The notes beneath the pieces are model-generated. The model did no database searches, was not told the origin of the DNA, and was given only the letters and a program-made list of their open reading frames with translations. A stretch of DNA of 8,570 nt from Candidatus Thalassarchaeaceae archaeon (GTDB taxonomy: Archaea; Thermoplasmatota; Poseidoniia; Poseidoniales; Thalassarchaeaceae), in the NCBI GenBank assembly GCA_013330385.1, contig DUIL01000166.1:1-8570 (forward strand), read 5' to 3'. This document shows, one piece after another, positions 1-6,400 of the stretch; position 1 is the first letter of the stretch, and each line of letters opens with the position of its first letter. The position numbers and the translations under genes were made by a program.

Positions 1-662
1 TCGTAATCTAAATCTTCAGAAGCAGCATCCATTTCCTCCTGTAGTGCCTCAATTAGTACACTTGCATCTCCGTTGAGGACACTTTCTGCTGCACGAACCT
101 GTTCATTGTATCCCTTAGGCTGGACACAAGGAGCTGTACATAAGCCGATATGCATAGCAAGACACCCTTTTGGTAATAATTCAGGGCAGTCTCTAATTCC
201 AAATTGTCTTCGTAGTAATTTTATCACTTGTTTAGCAGCACTAGCGTCTGGAAAGGGTCCCCAAAGGTGGGCTCCCTTTGGGGGATGTCTTGTGTATAGT
301 ACTCGAGGAAATTCGTGGTCAGTAAAAGCGATGAAAGGGTAAGATTTGTCATCCATTAACATAGAATTGTAGCGAGGTTTGTGTTTACGAATTAGTTGCC
401 TCTCGAGAATTAATGCTTCGGACGGAGACTGCGTTACTATGAATTCGACATCATCAGAGCTAGCCACAAGTTCTGGAATTTTGTCTCTATCAGGATTTTT
501 GGCGAAATAGGATTTAACACGATTATGAAGATTAGTCGCCTTTCCGACGTACTGGACCCTACCATCTGAACGTCGGAAGAGATAGACTCCGGGCTTGTTC
601 GGTAGGTCGAGTAAGGCCTGATTCACTGGCATGGGGGTGAATCGGTAGAGGTCAACGCCCAT
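1..662 (-). CDS. uvrC: UvrC, excinuclease ABC subunit C (N-terminal part; gene continues beyond the left edge)
   Basis: UvrC makes the two incisions around a DNA lesion in UvrABC nucleotide excision repair, working with UvrB in the cytoplasm. The 220 visible residues carry the GIY-YIG nuclease that makes the 3' cut: G25-V26-Y27, Y38-V39-G40, Arg48, the metal-binding Glu87 in ALILE, and Asn99 after KHKPRY. Next come four cysteines (C159, C167, C175, C179) in the context GCLAMHIGLCTAPC, matching the UvrC Fe-S cluster region. The start of the UVR (UvrB-contact) helix follows at about 200-220. The RNase H-like nuclease and HhH domains are outside the window. The start is uncertain: ATG at 662 was chosen; ATG at 632 gives a shorter but acceptable N-terminus, and ATG at 689 would overlap the divergent gene. 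No clear Shine-Dalgarno precedes any of them. UvrC is a bacterial-type enzyme found in only some archaea. The short homologue Cho is less likely, because the Fe-S region runs straight into a UVR motif. Confidence 0.95.
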   Translation of the reverse strand, partial: MGVDLYRFTPMPVNQALLDLPNKPGVYLFRRSDGRVQYVGKATNLHNRVKSYFAKNPDRDKIPELVASSDDVEFIVTQSPSEALILERQLIRKHKPRYNSMLMDDKSYPFIAFTDHEFPRVLYTRHPPKGAHLWGPFPDASAAKQVIKLLRRQFGIRDCPELLPKGCLAMHIGLCTAPCVQPKGYNEQVRAAESVLNGDASVLIEALQEEMDAASEDLDY

Positions 663-687
663 GAACTGATGGCCTCGCTCACCCAAC
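663..687. promoter_or_regulatory. 25-bp head-to-head gap between uvrC and the wHTH-STAND gene
   Basis: This is the whole space between the chosen start codons of two divergent genes, so each promoter must lie inside the other gene's first codons or the true starts are further in. I see no convincing TATA-like element at the expected distance from either ATG, and no Shine-Dalgarno in front of the plus-strand start. The two genes therefore probably share, and compete for, one short control region. This is inferred from geometry only. Confidence 0.4.
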
Positions 688-2841
688 ATGCTGAGCGAGA
701 CCCAGGTCCGACTTCTGCTCCGATTGGCAGAGTTTGGTGCCGAAATGGAGACTTCTTGGGATGTACCTCGAAGTTTGTCTCTACCAGGTTTAGCAGAACA
801 TTTAGGGCTAGTACGTTCAGCAATACATTCACCTCTCAAGGAGTTGGAATCATCTGGTTTGATTTCTACTCGTTCAGCCCATGTAATTGGAGGGGGCTCA
901 CGCCGCCGTACTGTTGTTCATCTAACCTCAATAGGGCGGGAAAGAGCTGAATCATTGTCTAAGGAGGAACACAAATCTGAGGATTTTGGACGAGTGGTTG
1001 GACCTATACCAGATTCAATACATCTTCATGGAAGAGAAGAAGTTGCGATTTCTATTGCTGAATCATTATCTTCGGGCTCACGAATTCACCTAAGTGGATT
1101 GCCCGGTATTGGTAAAACCAGTCTTGCTCGTTCAATTGCTGGAAAGTTGTTAGAGAAAGGTTGGAGAGTTAGGTGGTCAACTTGTCATGCTGATGCTGAC
1201 GCGCAAAGTATTGGTAGAATGTGGATGGATGGTGACTCTCCTTCTGATCCAACTGCTATTGCATTGGCAGCCTCTGGAAAGAAGACCCTCATTGTTCTGG
1301 ATGAAGTACAGGAATTGAGCCCACGTCATCTAGAATCCATTTCAAAAATTCTCAGTTCTTGTACTGAAATTGGTGCTACAGTACTTATTGCCGTTCGTGC
1401 ACCAAGTCCCTTTACTGAAATATCCGGATTTGAAGAAATCCGTATTGAGGGATTAGATATTCAAGATGCTATCGAATTACTTCCTGAGAATACCGAGTTA
1501 GAATTAGCAAAGCAGGTTGCTGATGCATTTGGAGGGCACCCCTTAGCCCTTCGTCTGTGGTCTCCTGAAGATGAGGCACCGGGTGAAGGACAAGAGGTTC
1601 AGGATTATGTTGAACAGACAGTAATTCGTCGCTTAAGCGGAGAGGGAACTAGTACTCTAGATGAATTGAGTTTAGCTCCAATACCAATTGAGATATCTGA
1701 ACTTTCAGATGATTCAGGAACTGCTGAACTAGATGATGCCGCTGTATTGCGTTGGGCCGAGAGTCTCGTCGAACCCCACCATCTAATTCGTAATGTTCGT
1801 AGGGCATCTTTGAATGAAAATGAAATTCGTTCAATCCACTCCCGTGTTGCTGAATTCTGGTCTGAAAGAGAGGGTTCTAGAGCTCGCCGAATAGAGGCAC
1901 ATCATCGAATTAAATCAGGTGAAGAGCCAGATATTAAGTGGCTTCTACAAAGTATTTCGATGGTGGCCAAAGAAGATAATGCTGCGGCCGCAGTTTTGAT
2001 GGAAGACGCGGTCGTAGTTAGCGATGACGAGTCTATTCGACTAGCAGCAGTTGACCTCGCATTAGAAAGGGGTGATACCTCGATTGCTGAGAATCACATC
2101 AAGGAAGTATCACCGAGTCCACAGAGTATTATCCGACAAGCTCGAATAGCGCGATTGAAAGGTGATTCAAATCTGGCTTCGGAACTTGAATTACAAGCTT
2201 TAGAAGACCTTCCTCCTGCTGATTTAGTAAGACATCAGATTTCCACCTTGGTGAGAAATCATGATGACCGTTTACCCGGCACGTTGACAATTATCTCAAC
2301 GGCTGAAATAGATGGAATAGATATTTCACGACTTCCCGATTCAGATAAATCAGCAGCATCTTTGGCTCTCAACTTGCTACGTCATGCTGTGGCAATAGAG
2401 AAAGGAAATGTAGAGTTGGCTGTAAATACTCGCTCAGCCCTTGCTACAGTACTAAGTGAGGGTCACCCTAGACTTGCTTTGATTGATCTTAGAACACGAC
2501 TCGCAACTGAATCATTGGGTGCAATAGAGGCGGCTCAAGTATTCATCACCGACGAAGACAATGGTCCAGCAAAAGTTCGAGCAATTCACGCAACTCTTGA
2601 AGCTACATATCCCGATTATCCTGATTGGTTAGTATCAGAGCATGCGAATCTCAGTGCCGAATCACTTCGTTCAGATGTTGCATCGCATCGACGTTTAATC
2701 GCACAGTATTGGTATTGGCGCGGCATGCTTGAGCCGAGTATGAGACTCTCCCATTGGCGAGAGGCAATTAGTCGCTTCAAAACAGCCGAATGCAGCAATG
2801 CCGCGGCAGAACTTCTGATTAGATTGACTCAATCACTATGA
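688..2841 (+). CDS. wHTH-STAND NTPase, predicted signal-responsive transcription regulator
   Basis: The 717-residue protein has three parts. Residues 3-88 form a winged helix-turn-helix: helix 1 TQVRLLLRLAEFG, an HTH around 33-58 ending in LKELESSGLI, and a MarR-like wing ending HLTSIGRERA. Residues 111-290 are a STAND/AP-ATPase core with an hhGRE-type motif (HLHGREE, 112-118), Walker A GLPGIGKTS (137-145), Walker B LIVLDE (201-206), a sensor-like Arg237, and the GxP motif GGHPLAL (282-288). From about 300 to 717 it looks alpha-helical, compatible with a winged-helix adaptor and TPR-like repeats, but I cannot assign a repeat family. STAND proteins are NTP-driven switches that oligomerise on sensing a ligand or partner; the DNA-binding end suggests the output is transcription. 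No signal peptide or membrane helix is seen. ATG 688 is the first start after an in-frame stop at 667-669 and keeps helix 1 intact; ATG 748 would cut it. The gene is divergent from uvrC and ends 6 bp from the convergent RAM operon. The ligand and target genes are unknown. Confidence 0.85.
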   Translation: MLSETQVRLLLRLAEFGAEMETSWDVPRSLSLPGLAEHLGLVRSAIHSPLKELESSGLISTRSAHVIGGGSRRRTVVHLTSIGRERAESLSKEEHKSEDFGRVVGPIPDSIHLHGREEVAISIAESLSSGSRIHLSGLPGIGKTSLARSIAGKLLEKGWRVRWSTCHADADAQSIGRMWMDGDSPSDPTAIALAASGKKTLIVLDEVQELSPRHLESISKILSSCTEIGATVLIAVRAPSPFTEISGFEEIRIEGLDIQDAIELLPENTELELAKQVADAFGGHPLALRLWSPEDEAPGEGQEVQDYVEQTVIRRLSGEGTSTLDELSLAPIPIEISELSDDSGTAELDDAAVLRWAESLVEPHHLIRNVRRASLNENEIRSIHSRVAEFWSEREGSRARRIEAHHRIKSGEEPDIKWLLQSISMVAKEDNAAAAVLMEDAVVVSDDESIRLAAVDLALERGDTSIAENHIKEVSPSPQSIIRQARIARLKGDSNLASELELQALEDLPPADLVRHQISTLVRNHDDRLPGTLTIISTAEIDGIDISRLPDSDKSAASLALNLLRHAVAIEKGNVELAVNTRSALATVLSEGHPRLALIDLRTRLATESLGAIEAAQVFITDEDNGPAKVRAIHATLEATYPDYPDWLVSEHANLSAESLRSDVASHRRLIAQYWYWRGMLEPSMRLSHWREAISRFKTAECSNAAAELLIRLTQSL

Positions 2842-2847
2842 AAACAG

Positions 2848-3081
2848 TCAGATTTCAGTACCAATTAGAGTGCGAGTTTCGGCAATTCCAGAAACTGAAC
2901 GAACTTCTTTGACAATGCATCGAGTTAGTTCCGCTTCATCCTCAGCCTCAACCTTCACGAAAAGATCGTGGATACCAAATACAATCCATTGTCCCGTTAC
3001 ACAATCGAATTGAGAAACTGCATCTCGCACAGCAACTTCTTTCCCAGGCTCGGTAGTAATTAGAACAAATCCGACAGCCAT
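2848..3081 (-). CDS. Stand-alone RAM (Lrp/AsnC effector-binding) domain protein, second gene of pair
   Basis: This 77-residue protein is a complete RAM domain: a beta-alpha-beta-beta-alpha-beta ferredoxin-like fold, starting AVGFVLITTEPG, with the central W-I-V-F-G-x-H-D-L segment (32-40) and the ending GIAETRTLIGTE. RAM domains bind amino acids or other small metabolites between subunits and assemble into dimers and octamers. It has no DNA-binding helix-turn-helix, so it is not a full Lrp regulator; such stand-alone forms are common in archaea. It starts 2 bp after the stop of the upstream paralogue and has its own strong GGAGGT ribosome site inside that gene's end, so the two are surely cotranscribed. 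Without gaps it shares 27 of 77 residues with the paralogue. It carries Cys27 and Trp32 where the partner has Asn and His, so ligand preference may differ. Its end faces the STAND gene's end across 6 bp. Role beyond metabolite sensing or partner modulation is not known. Confidence 0.9.
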   Translation of the reverse strand: MAVGFVLITTEPGKEVAVRDAVSQFDCVTGQWIVFGIHDLFVKVEAEDEAELTRCIVKEVRSVSGIAETRTLIGTEI

Positions 3082-3083
3082 AA

Positions 3084-3317
3084 TTAGACCTCCACAGCGA
3101 TTAGTGTCTCGGTTTGCTCAACTCCGGGGATCTTTCTGAATTCACCCATGAGGACCTTTGCCATCTCCTTTTCATCACTAAAATCGATTCGGGCTGCAAG
3201 GTCATATTCACCATAGACAACATGTGTTTCAACAACGTTATCTATTGACAGAAGTGCTCTGTATACCTCTGCTTCCATCATTGGTTTTGTCTTGATAAGA
3301 ACGAAAGCAGTACTCAT
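3084..3317 (-). CDS. Stand-alone RAM (Lrp/AsnC effector-binding) domain protein, first gene of pair
   Basis: This 77-residue protein is a textbook stand-alone RAM domain: STAFVLIKTKP, then helix 1 (about 13-25), the HVVYGEYDLAARI stretch (32-44) that forms the ligand-pocket turn around G36-x-x-D39, helix 2 (48-62), and the final PGVEQTETLIAVEV strand. Proteins of this type bind small effectors, typically amino acids, at subunit interfaces and may modulate Lrp-like regulators by co-assembly. No helix-turn-helix precedes it: the ATG at 3317 sits 8 nt after a GAGG ribosome site, and the protein ends right after the RAM fold. It is the promoter-proximal gene of a two-gene operon with its paralogue. 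Upstream lies the divergent region shared with the large surface-protein gene. The family assignment is firm; the effector and partner are not determinable from sequence. Confidence 0.92.
   Translation of the reverse strand: MSTAFVLIKTKPMMEAEVYRALLSIDNVVETHVVYGEYDLAARIDFSDEKEMAKVLMGEFRKIPGVEQTETLIAVEV
3088..3093 (-). promoter_or_regulatory. Strong Shine-Dalgarno for the second RAM gene
   Basis: On the minus strand GGAGGT lies 6 nt before the ATG at 3081, inside the last codons of the upstream RAM gene. It is the best ribosome site in the window, fixes the start of the downstream gene, shows that this organism uses SD-led initiation for internal operon genes, and suggests translational coupling. 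Confidence 0.85.
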
Positions 3318-3325
3318 TCCAAAGT

Positions 3326-3397
3326 CCTCTATTCAGTCCCGCCTTATTGCCTGTTTATGACACCTACTATCATAGAATCCGATTCACCCAATAGAGG
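3326..3397. repeat. 8-bp inverted repeat bracketing the divergent promoter region
   Basis: CCTCTATT at 3326-3333 and its exact reverse complement AATAGAGG at 3390-3397 are separated by 56 bp. Read toward each gene, both arms say AATAGAGG. The left arm overlaps the GAGG ribosome site of the RAM operon. The right arm ends just before the AAATAATA element of the surface-protein gene. It may be a pair of operator half-sites or coincidence; the arms do not extend beyond 8 bp. Confidence 0.4.
3352..3359 (-). promoter_or_regulatory. Possible TATA box of the RAM operon
   Basis: On the minus strand CATAAACA sits about 38 nt before the ATG at 3317. With the usual archaeal spacing of about 27 nt, transcription would begin near 3330. 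This gives a leader of roughly 12 nt that just contains the GAGG ribosome site at 3329-3326. The fit is good, but the match to a TATA consensus is weak and based on inspection only. Confidence 0.4.
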
Positions 3398-3399
3398 GG

Positions 3400-3407
3400 A
3401 AATAATA
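3400..3407 (+). promoter_or_regulatory. Possible TATA box of the large surface-protein gene
   Basis: AAATAATA, preceded by the purine-rich AGAGGGG as a possible BRE, is centred about 29 nt before ATG 3433. The predicted transcript would start within a few bases of the ATG and be nearly leaderless. An alternative AT-rich element, CTATCATA at 3367-3374, would give a leader of about 36 nt that includes the ribosome-site-like GGAAGGAGTGA. The two models cannot be separated by eye. Confidence 0.4.
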
Positions 3408-3411
3408 CAAC

Positions 3412-3422
3412 GGAAGGAGTGA
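3412..3422 (+). promoter_or_regulatory. Shine-Dalgarno-like sequence before the surface-protein gene
   Basis: GGAAGGAGTGA resembles the anti-SD complement, but its GGAG core ends 13 nt before ATG 3433, longer than the 6-8 nt seen for the RAM genes. It would be used only if transcription starts upstream of it. Confidence 0.45.
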
Positions 3423-3432
3423 GCCGCCCGTT

Positions 3433-6400
3433 ATGAACTGGAGGCGGAAGGCAAGGTTCCCCCTTGCCATAGCTCTGGTTTTATTGATGCTAACTTCAAT
3501 TGCAGTACCACTTGCTGCTAATGCCTCATCAATGCGTTCTACTACTGTTTGGTCTGGAACTGTGACTTTACCTGACGGATATATTGTAGGTGCTCAGGAC
3601 ATACTTGTTGTTCAGGCGGGTACAACAATTCAGTTGGGCTCAGACGAGGATATCACAGTAGATGGCCGAATTACTATACAGGGTACTAATTCCAATCCTG
3701 TTCTATTGGAATCGATTATTGGGAAACACGATGGGATAGTCTTCAATCAATCAAGTCAGGGATTAGGTTCATCTATTGAGAATATTACAATCAATGATTC
3801 CGAATACGGAATCACAGTGTATGGTAGCAATCCTGTATTGACAGATGTTATTGTAAACAATGCAGATCTAGTTGCAGTGGATTTATTCGATGGTGCAACT
3901 GCACGAATCTATAATCTAACTATCAATGGTGGCGGTCAAGACGTACACGGGTTTTCAACTGGTTGGAGATATGGTGTAGGCCTATCAGTTGGAGCATATT
4001 CAGCCCCGATTGTCGATGGTATGGTTGCTAATGGTCTAATTACACGAGCCGTGAACTATTGGGGTAATTCTGGAGGTTTGGTATCTAATCTTGAGATTTC
4101 TAATGTATCTGGTGCTACGCTTTCGGTAGCCGCTGGTATTTGGGTTGAGGACTCTATACCTCTAATCACCGATGTTAACGTTCAGAGGTGTGACAATGGT
4201 ATATTTGTTCGGCACATCACAGAAGGTTGGCAGACTCGTCCAACATTCCATAGAGCAGTTGTTGAGAATAGCATGTATCGAGGAGTGATGGTCGAACAGT
4301 ACAATCACAGTATGTATTTGAATATCCCTGCAAATGCCATTTTTGAGGATTTAGAGATTAGGGGAACTGGAGGTCCAGATGCAAAAACACCAGGTCTTGG
4401 GTTTGCGGCCTTTGAGTTGAATACTAGCGGTGTTGTTCTTGACAATGCCCTAATCGAAGACAATCCTGTAGTTGGATTCAAGGCTTATCTAATCGGTTCT
4501 TCAACTATAATCAATGGTTTAACTCTAGATAATAATGGTAAATCATCCTTGACTGCACCAATAAATGACCGCGCTGGCCTATTCATGCGTAGTGTCAACT
4601 GGGCTCCTGTCGTGAACGACCTCATAGTAACCAACTCTAGTGGAATTGGAGCTCTATTGTGGAAAGGAGGTGTGATGGGTCATGATTGGTACATCGCAAA
4701 TAACTCAGGTAATGGTGCCGACTTCCGCGAATTTCACCCTGCTATCACTATTCTTCGAAGTCGCGATAATTCTGGGCACGGAGTTTCGGTACGTGACTCA
4801 AGCAATGTGGAGTTAGAATTTGTTCTTACTTCAGGTAATGGAATTGGAGCAACATCTCCTTTACTCGGGTCTGGGATATATTTCAATGAGGCAAATGATA
4901 TCATGAGTGGGGGAAAGAATGTCTCTTGCTTTACTTGTATTTCTAACTCTGACCAGCATGGTGTAATTGTTCGAAATAGCATTGATTTGCAATTAATTTC
5001 GGTTGAAATTCATGACCCTTTGAGTGGCCCGGGATTGGATATTGACAATAGTGGCCTTGCTCGTGATGGTCACGTGATAATGGATGATTTACGAGTCGAC
5101 TTAAACTCAAGTGGGTACGCAGTAGAGATGACAGATACGAATGCCTTCATTTCCGGACTGGACTTATCGGGAGATAATGGAGGCGTCTATTGGAAAGCAG
5201 GTGACTCACTGACTTCGAGTATCTATAACAGCATTATTTCGGGAAGTGGTGGTACGTGTTTCGATATTATAGATCATCATGAATTGATAGGCGACAACAT
5301 TGGGCTTTCGTGTGGCAATGGCTCAAAACCCTCAATCGAATCTAGTTTTGTCAATTTCACTGACTCTGGATTTATCCCTAGTAATGGCTCTGAGTCTTCA
5401 TTCCACCTAATCGAAGATAGTCACTTACGTTGGATTTCTTCCAATTCAATTAGCACTCCAAGTTATTCCTCAATAGACAATATTGTCGATATAATGTGGT
5501 TCGTTGACGTCCATGCAATAAATCAGATATCTCGTCATATCCCATTTGCTCAGGTCAATCTTTCCTTCGATGCCTTTGAGTCTTCAGATAATTACACACT
5601 TCCATATTCTGGTTTCGACACATTTGGCCCTTACATTGGAGCCCGTTGGCTTCCCTCCCAAGGCTGGTCTTCTGAGAACCAAGTCAATGTGGGGTGTGAT
5701 TATGATGGTGTTCACAATGACTCAGTAGTAGCAATACTAAGTAATGACTTGACCGTTTATTGCCGACTTGAGTTAACTAACCAACCACCTTTCATTATTT
5801 GGGATTCACCAGAAGCGGATGCTGAATATCCAAGTGGTTCTGCTGTGATTTTCAATGCAAACGAGTCATGGGATCTTGATGATGACCCCCTAACTTATTC
5901 ATGGACAAGTAATGTTGATGGAGATTTGTACCAGTCTTGTATGCAAGGTTTGGGTGTGGAAGGTAACAAATCTTACCTGATGACAAATAATCCACCTTTT
6001 TCTAATGATGGTTGCCTTTCTGATGGAGAACAGGAGATTACCTTGGAGGTGTGTGATGGTACCCATTGTGTCAATGAAACTCGAACAATTGTCTTATTCA
6101 ATCAACCACCCTCATTATCCGTATCAACTTCACCAGGAATCTCGTCATGGGGAATTATGCATCTTGGTCGCACTGCCAATGCAACTATCTCACTAGATGG
6201 CAGTAGCGACCCAGAGAATGACCCCTTGACTTGCTGGGTCGTAACAAATTATGGTTTTTCAACACCGACAGATCAAGGGTGCCCGATGATATTTGATATC
6301 AACTTCCCCGGTGCTCCAACGGACTTCTCCATTACAGTGCATCTTTCTGATGGAAACAATCCAGATGTAACTTGGAGTTTTAATGTTAGGCTATTCAATG

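Noticed and set aside
73..342. Plus-strand open frame of 89 codons
   Set aside because: It lies entirely opposite uvrC, whose minus-strand frame has clear GIY-YIG and Fe-S motifs; the plus-strand translation has no recognisable features.
623..950. Short open frames on both strands across the uvrC/STAND junction
   Set aside because: They overlap the wHTH coding region in other frames and show low-complexity or motif-free translations, so they are shadows.
688..2841. Reading the STAND protein as an anti-phage (Avs or NLR-like) defence protein
   Set aside because: Defence STANDs carry nuclease, protease, TIR or membrane effectors; here the fused domain is a DNA-binding winged helix. The neighbours are housekeeping or regulatory genes, with no other defence or mobile genes.
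2842..2847. Transcription terminator between the convergent genes
   Set aside because: Only 6 bp separate the stop codons, with a short A/T run (TTTT on the minus strand) and no hairpin; too weak to call.
2848..3317. Truncated or frameshifted full-length Lrp/AsnC regulators
   Set aside because: Both proteins have proper starts with ribosome sites, equal length and complete RAM folds. No helix-turn-helix remnant lies upstream, so they are natural stand-alone domains.
3367..3375. Small palindrome CTAT-C-ATAG as an operator
   Set aside because: Only 4-bp arms in AT-rich sequence; expected by chance and not extended by flanking bases.
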